From an uncultured Alphaproteobacteria bacterium (GTDB lineage Bacteria; Pseudomonadota; Alphaproteobacteria; CAAHEQ01; UBA3637): a DNA stretch of 59,251 bases. The first letter of the stretch is position 1, and every line of letters begins with the position of its first letter. The position numbers and the translations under genes were made by a program. Location of the stretch: positions 1 to 59,251 of the forward strand of contig CALGXF010000045.1 of NCBI GenBank assembly GCA_937935995.1, written 5' to 3'. Shown one piece after another: positions 16,044-24,827 of the stretch. Under the pieces are notes generated by a model, which was given only the letters and a program-made list of their open reading frames with translations, was not told the DNA's origin and searched no databases.

Positions 16044-16772
16044 TCATTTTGTTTTTTTCATGACACCGAGAAGAGGACTGTATAAATCAATCTCAGGCGG
16101 AATTTTAAAATCCTGCATAGACGCCTGCGCATTAAATTTAATCTTATCATATCCTCTTAATAAAACAAGAGGCGTCGCTTCATCCGACTCACCCATTAAC
16201 AAAACAGCCATTGAACTTAATGCATCTACTTCATTTACTCGCGTCATTTTAAGTTCACGCCCGAAAAGATCTTTTCTGCCCCTGAAATCACTTAACGGTT
16301 CTACGCCGGCCAAACCAATCGTTATCCCCGTTACACCGTATCGTAAGGGTGTCGTATGACTGTCTGTAGAAATCACTCCTAATTCTTTAATTTTATTTTT
16401 TTGACACAGATATTCTCGAATTTCCCGGCATAATTGATCGACATCATGCGGCCATAAAATATAATGATTATCTGCATTACTGGCATCAATTCCGGCTGCT
16501 GCAATAAGAATATTGTTTGTAATTGTCAAATTCACATTAAATCCATGCGGATGTGTATAAGGCAAATAATAGGCTGCTTCCCGTTCAATCAATTTTGTTT
16601 TATCTGTCCCTTCACAAGGAATGCATCGCCCTTGATGAATGGCTAAAATTTTAGACGTAATAAAAAGAATATCCTTTTCTTGTAAAGGCTGCAAATTATC
16701 CAAAATATCCCATATTTCATCCTTCGGAGGATGAATAATACGTGTTTTGATTGGTATAAAGTTAAAGCTCAT
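16044..16772 (-). CDS. CofE-like gamma-glutamyl ligase family protein
   Basis: This 242-residue protein matches the coenzyme F420-0:L-glutamate ligase (CofE) family. It has an early ITSKILAIHQGR segment, an AAAGIDASNADNHYILWP block, and the strongly conserved VISTDSHTTPLRYGVTGITIGLAGVEPLSDFRGRKDLFGREL. No F420 biosynthesis gene is visible nearby. CofE homologues occur in bacteria without F420, with presumed amide ligase roles in other cofactors such as folates. The substrate here is unknown. Confidence 0.8.
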   Translation of the reverse strand: MSFNFIPIKTRIIHPPKDEIWDILDNLQPLQEKDILFITSKILAIHQGRCIPCEGTDKTKLIEREAAYYLPYTHPHGFNVNLTITNNILIAAAGIDASNADNHYILWPHDVDQLCREIREYLCQKNKIKELGVISTDSHTTPLRYGVTGITIGLAGVEPLSDFRGRKDLFGRELKMTRVNEVDALSSMAVLLMGESDEATPLVLLRGYDKIKFNAQASMQDFKIPPEIDLYSPLLGVMKKTK

Positions 16773-16932
16773 TGCAGTTCCTTATTGATTTTTATAACGT
16801 CATGAACACCCCTTATGAATGAACTTGAATTTTAAGGTGGTTATCGAAGTATGTAAAGAAAAAAGTATCTGACCAAATAATCCGCAAATGCAACCCCGTC
16901 AATGAACAAAACTTGTTTCTTGCAAAATATCG

Positions 16933-16953
16933 CGAGATAAATGCTTTATCTCG
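16933..16953. other. perfect hairpin downstream of flhG
   Basis: CGAGATAAA (16933-16941)/TTTATCTCG (16945-16953) with a 3-base loop lies 11 bases past the flhG stop on the minus strand. The following minus-strand sequence has only a weak T-run (TATTTTG), so this is a possible terminator or 3'-end stem of the motor operon. Confidence 0.5.
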
Positions 16954-16963
16954 ATAAACCGGG

Positions 16964-17770
16964 TTACTTCAAATTTTCGGCGATTTTTAAAACATCTCCG
17001 GTTGCTTCCGCATTCGGGTAGCTGGTCAAAATAGAGCTTTGTGAACGAATAGAATCTCGAACCCGCGTATCGCGGCGGATGATACCTGCCAATGCCGGTG
17101 AAATCTTTAAAAATCCTTGACATGCTTTCAACAGCGTCGCATATGTTTTTTCGCCCTCTCGATACGTGTTGGCCGCATTCACAACAACTTTGATGTCAAC
17201 ATCCGGGTTTTCTTTGGAAATAATTTTAATAAAAGCATACGCATCCGTCAAAGACGTCGGTTCATCCGTACACACAACAACCAATGTTCCCGCATTTCCT
17301 GCAAATAATCGAACAGCTTTTTCAACACCGGCGCCCAAATCAATAATGACCTTATCGTATTGAGACGCCAACAGTTGCAAATCATCAAAAATCAATTGCA
17401 ATCGAGACAACGGAATATTGGCCAAGCTGCCGGATCCGGATCGACCGGCAATCACATCAAAGCCGCACTGTTCGCAAGGAACAATCGCCTGCGTCAACGG
17501 AACGCGACCGGTAATCACGGATCCTAAATCATACGGCGTCACCAATCCCAATTGAATATCCACGTTTGCCAGGCCTAAATCCCCGTCAAACAATAATGTT
17601 TTCAGACCTTCTTTTGCAAAAGCATGCGCTAATGTAATCGACAGCCATGTTTTACCGACGCCACCCTTGCCGGACGCCACCGCAATCATATTGTGGCCTT
17701 TGTGATGAACAGACGCTCCGGGCGCCATCGATAACTTTTGCGGTAAAGACAGAATGCGTGAAATATTCAT
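16964..17770 (-). CDS. flhG: FlhG/MinD-like ParA-family ATPase
   Basis: This protein of about 268 residues has the deviant Walker A motif SGKGGVGKTWLS, the DGDLGLANVDIQLGL switch, and VIIDLGAGVEKAV. This is typical of FlhG (YlxH/FleN), the MinD-type ATPase controlling flagellar number with FlhF. It lacks an obvious C-terminal amphipathic membrane helix. I chose ATG 17770, six bases after AGAGG; ATG 17773 and a TTG at 17776 are alternatives. It is the last gene of the operon and starts 11 bases after the flhF stop. Confidence 0.85.
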   Translation of the reverse strand: MNISRILSLPQKLSMAPGASVHHKGHNMIAVASGKGGVGKTWLSITLAHAFAKEGLKTLLFDGDLGLANVDIQLGLVTPYDLGSVITGRVPLTQAIVPCEQCGFDVIAGRSGSGSLANIPLSRLQLIFDDLQLLASQYDKVIIDLGAGVEKAVRLFAGNAGTLVVVCTDEPTSLTDAYAFIKIISKENPDVDIKVVVNAANTYREGEKTYATLLKACQGFLKISPALAGIIRRDTRVRDSIRSQSSILTSYPNAEATGDVLKIAENLK

Positions 17771-17780
17771 CATCAACCTC

Positions 17781-18728
17781 TTATTCTTTAGATAACATCA
17801 TTTGCGCCAACGACAAAGCGTCTATCGGACACAACCCTTGAGACACATGCGGACTCGTTCCGGCATCACATAATCCCAGCGAATTCGTCTGCGCCGCATA
17901 TAAAATACTGCCAAACCGGCGAGCTAAATCTAACCGCGTCGGCAACAACCGTTTACAACCAAGCGGCAAAAAGGCTTCCGCCATATCCGATGCTTCAAAA
18001 GCATCCGCACCGGCAGACATCACCAAAATCGGTTCCAATCCATCTATGTTACCTTTTAAATTCATTAAAAAATCAACATCAGATGTTTTAAACGGATTAA
18101 TACCCGGGCTGTCGATGACAATCATGTCTGATACTGTTCGTAAGCCTTCGACAGCTTCTTTTAACAATTCCGGTTTCCGGATTTTAACCAAATCAACTTC
18201 CAATATTTTCGTGAAAGCAGACAATTGTTCTACCGCTCCAGCCCGTTTCATGTCCGTTGTAATCACGCCGATTTTTTTGCCGGCAATTTTAGCGCGCACA
18301 GCCATTTTAGCGACGGCAATGGTTTTTCCCGACCCGCTGGCACCGACCAACATAAAAGCGCGCTTGGAGGTATGCGGCGGCAACGGATAAAATTTAAAAA
18401 CACGTTCCAGTGCTTTGCTCAACAAAAGCGTCCGATCCGGTTCATCCGCAAATTCGCGGGCAGCCAATAAAATCCGCTCAACCAAAATATCCGGAACGCG
18501 ATGTGCTTCCAAAGCCTCTTTCACATGCAGTAAAGATTGTTCATCCACCGGACCGAACAAAGCTTCTTCAATTTCATTTTCAGAAATTTCTTCTTCGACA
18601 CCAACGGTCAAACGGACGCCTTCTTTGACATGTTGGTTTGAAATAATCAAAACATCGCTGCCGAAATCTTTTCGGATCAGTTCCATAGCTCCCGCAACGG
18701 TCGGCGCAACGTATGTTTTAATTTTCAT
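17781..18728 (-). CDS. flhF: flagellar SRP-type GTPase FlhF
   Basis: This 315-residue protein starts MKIKTYVAPTVAGAMELIRKDFG, the characteristic FlhF beginning. It carries an SRP-family G domain: G1 GASGSGKT, a TTDMKRAGAVEQL stretch, and G3 IDSPGI. The central B domain is short. FlhF recruits early flagellar parts, including FliF, to the assembly site. It lies between motA and flhG, in line with a polar-type flagellar programme. Confidence 0.88.
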   Translation of the reverse strand: MKIKTYVAPTVAGAMELIRKDFGSDVLIISNQHVKEGVRLTVGVEEEISENEIEEALFGPVDEQSLLHVKEALEAHRVPDILVERILLAAREFADEPDRTLLLSKALERVFKFYPLPPHTSKRAFMLVGASGSGKTIAVAKMAVRAKIAGKKIGVITTDMKRAGAVEQLSAFTKILEVDLVKIRKPELLKEAVEGLRTVSDMIVIDSPGINPFKTSDVDFLMNLKGNIDGLEPILVMSAGADAFEASDMAEAFLPLGCKRLLPTRLDLARRFGSILYAAQTNSLGLCDAGTSPHVSQGLCPIDALSLAQMMLSKE

Positions 18729-18742
18729 AAAATTTGCTTCTC

Positions 18743-19573
18743 CTATGCCGTTTTCGTCGTCGTTCCACGATAATACATAATTTGCGCATCCGGTGGCAGA
18801 GCGCTGTTTAATTCAATTTCCGTTCGGCGCGGATTTTCCAATTTGTCAATGGCATTCAATCCGACCAAACACACCTGATTTAACTGTAATTCTTTTTGAG
18901 CATCGCGTTGTAACTTGGACGCCAACGGCAAAAACACAACGTATGCCGACAAAGCCCCGTAAAACGTCGTAATTAAAGCAACTGACATAGACGGCCCGAT
19001 TGTTGTCGGATCCGATAAATTCGACAACATTTGCACCAATCCGATAAGTGTCCCGATTAACCCCATCGCCGGCGCAATTTCTCCGGCTTTATTCAAAACA
19101 GCCGCCGCATTCATCCGAGCCGCATAAGCCGACATCATCCGCCGCTTCATCAGTTCTTGACAATCAGCCCCGCTCATCCCGTCAATCAAACACGAAACAC
19201 CTTCTTTCAAAAACGGAATTGTCCGAATTTGATCCAAATAAGTTTGCTGTAGTTGCAAAATACCACTGGTATAAGCGATTTCCGATCCTTTAATAATTTG
19301 AACGGCCACATTTTGAATGGCTCTTTCCCGGCGAATAAGCAAGCCTAAAACAATCCAAACCGTTTTGCCTAAATCCGCTAATGAAAAGCTGGCTAAACAC
19401 GCAAAAAACGTACCACCGAAGACAATTAACAAAGACGGTTTATTGATAAATGACGAAAATGAACCGCCCATCATCATGGCTGCTCCGATAAAAAGAAAAG
19501 CGCCGGTTAATCCGATGAACACCGACGGATCCAAAAAAGATAACCGATTTGCAAAAATGCGCGTTTTTTTCAT
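18743..19573 (-). CDS. motA: flagellar motor stator protein MotA
   Basis: This 276-residue protein has the MotA/PomA four-helix plan. An N-terminal pair contains FIGLTGAFLFIGAAMMMGGSF and PSLLIVFGGTFFACLASF. A cytoplasmic loop follows, then the channel-lining pair GEIAPAMGLIGTLIGLVQML and MSVALITTFYGALSAYVVFLPLASKL. It forms the ion channel with MotB, which is not in the window. It is within the fliF-fliG-fliN-motA-flhF-flhG operon. Confidence 0.9.
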   Translation of the reverse strand: MKKTRIFANRLSFLDPSVFIGLTGAFLFIGAAMMMGGSFSSFINKPSLLIVFGGTFFACLASFSLADLGKTVWIVLGLLIRRERAIQNVAVQIIKGSEIAYTSGILQLQQTYLDQIRTIPFLKEGVSCLIDGMSGADCQELMKRRMMSAYAARMNAAAVLNKAGEIAPAMGLIGTLIGLVQMLSNLSDPTTIGPSMSVALITTFYGALSAYVVFLPLASKLQRDAQKELQLNQVCLVGLNAIDKLENPRRTEIELNSALPPDAQIMYYRGTTTKTA

Positions 19574-19586
19574 GCAGCCCCCTTTA

Positions 19587-19904
19587 TCAAGCCTTTACGA
19601 TTTCCGTCATCGTAATCCCCAATCGATCGCCTTGAGAAACCAATTCACCCCGTGCAATTAACCGGTTATTGACATAAATATCAATGCTGTCGCCGACGTG
19701 TTTGTCCAGCTCAATCACGGCACCCGGCCCTAATTTCAACAAATCATGAATAGGCATAACGGTTTTTCCCAAAACAGCCGTCACCGAAACAGGGACATCA
19801 TACAAAGGTTCCAAAACACTTTCTTCTTTTTGCATGACGCTTTTGCCTGCTTCAATTGTTTTCTCGGCCAGTTTTAAAAATTCTGCTTTTTGTTTTTCAT
19901 TCAT
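19587..19904 (-). CDS. fliN: flagellar C-ring protein FliN
   Basis: This 105-residue protein consists of a short N-terminal helix and a SpoA domain (DVPVSVTAVLGKTVMPIHDLLKLGPGAVIELDKHVGDSIDIYVNNRLIARGEL). This is the usual FliN size and layout. It forms the base of the rotor C-ring with FliM, which is not in this window. It lies directly downstream of fliG. Confidence 0.93.
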   Translation of the reverse strand: MNEKQKAEFLKLAEKTIEAGKSVMQKEESVLEPLYDVPVSVTAVLGKTVMPIHDLLKLGPGAVIELDKHVGDSIDIYVNNRLIARGELVSQGDRLGITMTEIVKA

Positions 19905-19914
19905 GTTGTTTTTC

Positions 19915-20934
19915 CTATTCTACCATTTCTTCAACTTCTTGTGTTCCCGGAATAAGAATATCGCCTTGAACAGCCAATTCTTTTGCTTTCAACACGATAT
20001 CCGATTGCGCTTTATCCACATCCCGAAGCCGAACGGCACCCATTGCTTCCATGTCTTCGGCCAACATGACACGCGCCCGTTCGGACATATTCCGCATAAT
20101 GGCGTTTTTAACCTGCTCGGAAGCGCCTTTTAACGCCAACGCGACCTGACTGCGTTCTGTATGACGCAAAATCATTTGGATAGATTGATCATCCAGCCGC
20201 ATCAAATCTTCAAATGTAAACATCAAAGATCTCACCTGTTCGGCCACTTCGCGATTACGTTCAAACAAAGCCGTCATTAACCGGTTTTCGGTTCCACGAT
20301 CCAAATTATTGAAAATTTCCGCCACACGTTCAGGACCGTCTTGTGCTTCACTTTGCGTCAAAGACGACATAAAATCCGTCCGAAGTGTTTGTTCAATGCT
20401 TTCAAGCACATCTTTTTGCACCGTTTCCAACCGCATCAGACGCATAATCACATCCGTTGCAAAAGCCTCGGGCAAATAAGCCATAACTTTGGCAACAAAC
20501 GTCGGATTTAACCGCGATAAAATGACGGCAACCGTCTGCGGGTATTCATTTTTCAAATAAGCCGCCACAACTTCTTCATTCACGTTTTCCAATTTGTCCC
20601 ACATAGTGCGGCCGGCCGGGCCTTGAATTTCATCCAAAATTTCTTTTTGCCGAGAGTCGGGAAGCACTTTTTGAAGCAGCTTTTCTGTTCCTTCAAAACT
20701 GCCCATGAGCGTCACGGGCGTTTCCAAGCTTTGGGAAAACTCTTCCAAAACCTGTTGCGTCACATCACTGCTCACCTTACCGAGCCCCGCCATTGCAATT
20801 GAAATTTCACGGATTTCATCATCATCCATTTGTGCAAAAATCTTTTGGATGGCTTCTTCGCCCACAGCCAAAAGAAAAATCGCAATTTTTTGATGTCCGG
20901 TCAGGTTTTTATACGTCAAAGGTGTTTCAGCCAT
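19915..20934 (-). CDS. fliG: flagellar motor switch protein FliG
   Basis: This 339-residue protein is normal full-length FliG. The N domain contains LTGHQKIAIFLLAVGEEA, the middle domain an EHPQ-like motif (NEYPQTVAVILSRL), and the C-terminal torque domain a charged helix (DIVLKAKELAVQGDI). It links FliF to the C-ring and contacts MotA. The start overlaps the fliF stop by 8 bases, so the two are translationally coupled. Its intact length contrasts with the short FliF. Confidence 0.95.
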   Translation of the reverse strand: MAETPLTYKNLTGHQKIAIFLLAVGEEAIQKIFAQMDDDEIREISIAMAGLGKVSSDVTQQVLEEFSQSLETPVTLMGSFEGTEKLLQKVLPDSRQKEILDEIQGPAGRTMWDKLENVNEEVVAAYLKNEYPQTVAVILSRLNPTFVAKVMAYLPEAFATDVIMRLMRLETVQKDVLESIEQTLRTDFMSSLTQSEAQDGPERVAEIFNNLDRGTENRLMTALFERNREVAEQVRSLMFTFEDLMRLDDQSIQMILRHTERSQVALALKGASEQVKNAIMRNMSERARVMLAEDMEAMGAVRLRDVDKAQSDIVLKAKELAVQGDILIPGTQEVEEMVE

Positions 20935-21811
20935 CAGAAACCTCCTCGCCGTCTTGATACAGCCATGACCGGATGACGGTTACCGCCTCTTGCGGATTTT
21001 GGTTAATGCGGTCATGAACCTGTTTTAAAATCGGTACGGTGCCGTCGGGCTTTTCTTGGGAAGAGGCTGCCTGCATCCGAACCGTTTTTTCAGGTTGCAC
21101 AAAATCAGGAATCGTTGTCGCAATACGCGGTGCCGGTCGAAAACTTTTATACAAAATAAAGACGATTGCCGCCAGCAACACAAGAATCAAAAACACAAAT
21201 TCCAATGCCTGAACAAGCGGCCCGTTCAAAGCCGTCTGCCAAGCCGTTTCTTTAAAAGACGCCGTCATGATTTCAATTTGATCACCGCGAGCTTCGTCAA
21301 AGCCGACAGCTGTTTGAACCAATGCCTGCAATCTGGGTAAAACGGCCTGCGGCACAGATGAATCAACCAACACGGCAACCGACATTTTCGAAACAAACCC
21401 GCCTTTTTGGATTTGTTTTGTTACTCTTTTGGAAAAAGCATAAACCGTTTCTTCCTGCGCACCGTTGATTTTGGAAGAAGCAACAATCGGCATATCCCCG
21501 TCAATGACTTCATTATTCACGATGTTTTGATTAAAATCCAAATCCGCCCGAACGGAAACGCTGACATGACCGGGGCCGACCACTTTTTCAAGCAATGTTT
21601 GAACTTGTTCGGCCAAACGCGCTTCATATGTTTGGCGAACTTCTTCATAAACCAAGGGAGAAGAGGCTGTTTCTGCCGTTTCATCGGCAACTGCGGGAAA
21701 AGGCATCAAAAGCATACTGAATATGCCTGCCGACAAACAAAAGGCCGGCATGAATAAAGTCATTATCCTTTTCATACGGTTTAAAACCACGCTTTTCAAT
21801 CCTCTTCCCAA
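20927..21811 (-). CDS. fliF: short FliF-like MS-ring protein (C-terminal half only)
   Basis: About 294 residues against about 550 for normal FliF. An N-terminal hydrophobic signal segment ending PFPAVADE is followed directly by the late RBM3/collar region (VYEEVRQTYEARLAEQVQTLLEKVVGPGHVSVSVRADLDFNQ, then KMSVAVLVD). A membrane helix (LEFVFLILVLLAAIVFILY) and the FliG-binding tail (AVTVIRSWLYQDG) come last. RBM1, RBM2 and the first half of RBM3 are missing. I chose a TTG at 21811, 8 bases after AAAGGAG; ATG 21775 is the alternative. It is the first gene of the motor operon. Confidence 0.78.
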   Translation of the reverse strand: MGRGLKSVVLNRMKRIMTLFMPAFCLSAGIFSMLLMPFPAVADETAETASSPLVYEEVRQTYEARLAEQVQTLLEKVVGPGHVSVSVRADLDFNQNIVNNEVIDGDMPIVASSKINGAQEETVYAFSKRVTKQIQKGGFVSKMSVAVLVDSSVPQAVLPRLQALVQTAVGFDEARGDQIEIMTASFKETAWQTALNGPLVQALEFVFLILVLLAAIVFILYKSFRPAPRIATTIPDFVQPEKTVRMQAASSQEKPDGTVPILKQVHDRINQNPQEAVTVIRSWLYQDGEEVSDG

Positions 21812-21915
21812 AAGATTTGCTCCTTTATTATGCAAAGGCAATAGTGAATTTTTAGTTAAAACGACCGAAAAATTTACCCTTTGCCAAACCGGACGAAATA
21901 TGGTAAAAGAAAGTC

Positions 21916-22845
21916 ATGACAAACACACTGAAAACACGCCCTGTTGCACCGGCGGAACAAGGTTTGCGGGTTGATAAATTTTTGGCCGGCGTAACGGATT
22001 TTTCAAGAACGCGCATCAACACTTTGCTGACGCAAGGATTGGTTACGCCTGCTTTGGCGCCGGATGACAAAGTAACAACAGGTCAAGTTTTTGAAATCAC
22101 GGAACCGCCGGCTGAACCGGCTGCCCCGTTGCCGGAAAAAATAAAACTGAATATTTTATATGAAGATGATGACTTAATTGTCATTAACAAACCGGCCGGC
22201 ATGGTCGTTCACCCGGGAGCCGGCAATACCAGCGGAACGCTTGTCAATGCTTTGTTAGCTCATTGCGGTGAATCATTGTCCGGTATCGGCGGCGTTAAAC
22301 GCCCCGGCATTGTTCACCGAATTGATAAAGAGACCAGCGGTGTTTTGGTCATTGCCAAAAACGATTTCACGCATCAGGCTTTATCGGAACAATTTGCCGT
22401 ACACAGCATTAAACGTCTTTATCAAGCTTTTGTTTACGGTGTTCCGCCCGTTTCGGGAACCGTCCGCGGGAACATCGGGCGCAGTCCTGTCAATCGGCAG
22501 AAAATGGCAATTGTCGCAACGGGAGGCAAGCCCGCTGTTACACATTATCGTGTCATAAAACCTTTGTTTAACGGGAAAGCCTGCTGGATTGAATGTCAAT
22601 TGGAAACCGGGCGAACGCATCAAATTCGTGTTCACATGACGTCTATCAAACATCCTTTGCTCGGCGATGCGGTTTACGGATCCGCTCCGAAAGGAACGCC
22701 CGAAATTTTACGACTTTTCCCACGTCAAGCCTTACATGCCGGTTTTTTAAGTTTTATTCATCCGCGTTTTCAACGTGAAGTTTCCTTTTCGGCGCCAATG
22801 CCGCAAGATATGGATTTATTAATTCAAGCTTCCGACGTTTATTAA
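21916..22845 (+). CDS. rluD: 23S rRNA pseudouridine synthase, RluD type
   Basis: This 309-residue protein has an N-terminal S4 domain (GLRVDKFLAGVTDFSRTRINTLL) and an RluA-family catalytic domain. The catalytic Asp lies in GIVHRIDKETSGVLVIAKN, with VVHPGAGNTSGTLVNALL and LETGRTHQIRVHM also conserved. It makes pseudouridines in 23S rRNA helix 69. It is divergent from the motor operon, and its last 4 bases overlap the convergent gene at 22842. Confidence 0.93.
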   Translation: MTNTLKTRPVAPAEQGLRVDKFLAGVTDFSRTRINTLLTQGLVTPALAPDDKVTTGQVFEITEPPAEPAAPLPEKIKLNILYEDDDLIVINKPAGMVVHPGAGNTSGTLVNALLAHCGESLSGIGGVKRPGIVHRIDKETSGVLVIAKNDFTHQALSEQFAVHSIKRLYQAFVYGVPPVSGTVRGNIGRSPVNRQKMAIVATGGKPAVTHYRVIKPLFNGKACWIECQLETGRTHQIRVHMTSIKHPLLGDAVYGSAPKGTPEILRLFPRQALHAGFLSFIHPRFQREVSFSAPMPQDMDLLIQASDVY

Positions 22846-23654
22846 TCTTTGGTGTGATTTTTATCGTGCGGCAAGTTCTTTTTTTGCGTCGAAACAACCG
22901 GTAAATCAAATGTATATTCATTTCCGACCCGTTCAAGGGTTTCACGTGTCAACGGTCGTTCTTGTTCCAACGCCTTTTGCGCTTGATGAATGCGTTTGCT
23001 CCATTTATCATAGCCGTGTTGAACACGCCCATGTGCATCCACTTTTGCCACAATCGCGCTGACGGCACAAAGCCCGAACAAAATGCTTCCCAAAACCGGC
23101 GCCGACGTAAAACCGGAGGCCAACATCGTTAACCCAGCCAAAGCCAATTCTTCTTTAACGCCGCGTTTCAGGTTCCACACATTTTCCCGCAACGTCAGCC
23201 GCGTCCCTTCCACACGCGTCTCATCCTGCCATGTGATTTCTTCATCCAATTGATCCATCAACACCGCTATTTTTTCCCGATGTGATGAGGCGCGTTCCAA
23301 CGCTCTTTCCTGCGCCCACTGACGGCGTTCATTTTGTTCTTTTTGAAACAACGATTCCGGGTTTAACCGATTAAACAAATCCAGTTGTTTTTGAGCCATC
23401 GGCAGTTGGTCAAATTGAACCCATGCTGTATGTAAAAGCATCCCCGTCACAGCCAATGAAGGCAAAAGAAAGGGAGGCATCAAAAACCCGCAGACGATTG
23501 AACCGCCGGCCAGAAAAGCCATTATAACAGCGTGATTTTCAGCCTGTTTCATCTGGGTGACATAAGAGTCCCGTTTCAGTTCGGCATAACGGACTTTTTC
23601 CTCGGATGTTAAAATTCGCTTTGCAGCCAAATCCAAATGTTCAGGTGTCAACAT
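22842..23654 (-). CDS. unknown membrane protein
   Basis: This 270-residue protein has two hydrophobic hairpins, near residues 42-75 (VIMAFLAGGSIVCGFLMPPFLLPSLAVTGMLL) and 175-205 (LALAGLTMLASGFTSAPVLGSILFGLCAVSAIVAKV). They are separated by a charged, probably coiled-coil segment rich in Arg/Glu/Gln, and the C-terminal tail is polar. I do not recognise a family. The gene abuts the unknown membrane gene upstream with one base between, so they form a pair. Confidence 0.6.
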   Translation of the reverse strand: MLTPEHLDLAAKRILTSEEKVRYAELKRDSYVTQMKQAENHAVIMAFLAGGSIVCGFLMPPFLLPSLAVTGMLLHTAWVQFDQLPMAQKQLDLFNRLNPESLFQKEQNERRQWAQERALERASSHREKIAVLMDQLDEEITWQDETRVEGTRLTLRENVWNLKRGVKEELALAGLTMLASGFTSAPVLGSILFGLCAVSAIVAKVDAHGRVQHGYDKWSKRIHQAQKALEQERPLTRETLERVGNEYTFDLPVVSTQKKNLPHDKNHTKD

Positions 23655-23655
23655 G

Positions 23656-24498
23656 TTATCGACCTTTTCCGATGGTAATATTCAATAAAGGAACTTCTTT
23701 TGTCAGCGAATAAGGCGATTTTTCCGGCGTTTTCGTTTGACCGGACCTCTGTTGCGCCGTTCTTAATGCCGTTCTTGTGGAAACACTGACACGCGTGACT
23801 TTATCCGGCGTCTTGACATTATGATAATCCGTCGACATCCCGTCTCGCCCCGGTTGACGCGGTAAATCCCGTCGTTCAATCCGATCTCCTTCCAACGGAT
23901 GCGTTTTCAGATAATACCAATCTTTGGCATGAGTCTTAAATCCCGGGCTAAACGCTTGATACGATTTATATCCGGCATACGCCATTCCGCCGGCCATTAA
24001 CCACGGAATCCCACTGAATGCAATAAAGCTCAAAGCCGTTCCGAATAAAACCGTCCCGATGGCAGCACCGGCATAAGCTGCCGTTTTCATTAAACTTTTG
24101 CCGACGGTATCCTTTGTTTTCATTCGTTTAAAAGCTTCATTTTGAGACGCATCGTGATAAGCTCTCGGATCTTTGCGCCGTAAAAGAGCTTGTCCAAACG
24201 CGCCCATCCTTTGGATACTGGTCGAAAACCACGGCGCAAAAGTTGCCGTTCCCGCTCCATACGCAATAAGCATGGCAAGCGATCCGCCAATCGGCCCGGC
24301 TCCGAACATAGCCGTTGTCAAAGCCCCCGCTGCCATTGACACCACCGACATAATACAAACTTTACCGGTTAATTTCAGCGCTTCAATCGCTATCCATTTT
24401 TTCAAATCCGCATCCGACAGATTTTTAAAGTTAACTTCTTTTTTTTGTTCTGTTTTCTTGGGATGCACTTTATTTGTTTGAGGATGTTCAAATGCCAT
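23656..24498 (-). CDS. unknown membrane protein
   Basis: This 280-residue protein has a charged Lys-rich N terminus. Glycine/alanine-rich hydrophobic segments lie near residues 48-90 and 140-180 (AAYAGAAIGTVLFGTALSFIAFSGIPWLMAGGMAYAG), and the C-terminal third is basic and Thr/Ser-rich (TPDKVTRVSVSTRTALRTAQQRSGQTK). No family is recognised. It is the upstream partner of the gene ending at 22842 and probably forms a two-gene operon with it. Confidence 0.6.
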   Translation of the reverse strand: MAFEHPQTNKVHPKKTEQKKEVNFKNLSDADLKKWIAIEALKLTGKVCIMSVVSMAAGALTTAMFGAGPIGGSLAMLIAYGAGTATFAPWFSTSIQRMGAFGQALLRRKDPRAYHDASQNEAFKRMKTKDTVGKSLMKTAAYAGAAIGTVLFGTALSFIAFSGIPWLMAGGMAYAGYKSYQAFSPGFKTHAKDWYYLKTHPLEGDRIERRDLPRQPGRDGMSTDYHNVKTPDKVTRVSVSTRTALRTAQQRSGQTKTPEKSPYSLTKEVPLLNITIGKGR

Positions 24499-24645
24499 AT
24501 TTTGCCGCCTTTCAATTGATTTATTTTACGCGATTGAAGCCGTTTTGTCAATAATTTTCATTCGTTTGAAGAACTTTCTTTATGTTCCCGATGCGCACAG
24601 CCATTCTTTGCTTTAATAAAATGACGGCCATTTATAAAAAAATTG

Positions 24646-24673
24646 TTGACATGTGCGGCATTCTCATTACAAT
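24646..24673 (+). promoter_or_regulatory. strong sigma-70-like promoter
   Basis: A perfect TTGACA (24646-24651), a 16-base spacer, then TACAAT (24668-24673). The predicted start is about 24680, at the first base of a paired RNA. The rest of the 24499-24827 intergenic region upstream of this promoter shows nothing I can name. Confidence 0.7.
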
Positions 24674-24679
24674 TCCAAA

Positions 24680-24760
24680 TGAACCGAGTGGTGGATTATA
24701 AATTGTATTTTCCTGCATTCCGAAAATCTTTCTATAATTCATACTCGGTTCACTTTTTTT
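24680..24760 (+). ncRNA. candidate small RNA or terminated leader
   Basis: About 81 bases. GAACCGAGT (24681-24689) pairs perfectly with ACTCGGTTC (24743-24751), an inner TTATA/TATAA can extend the stem, and seven T residues follow at 24754-24760. The promoter positions the transcript start exactly at the 5' arm, as expected for a free-standing small RNA. The next gene starts 68 bases further on and may depend on read-through. Confidence 0.55.
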
Positions 24761-24827
24761 GAACTTATCAAACCACTTGCAAAAGCGTAGATTTATTAAT
24801 GTGACGGCAAGAAAACAAAAGGATCAA

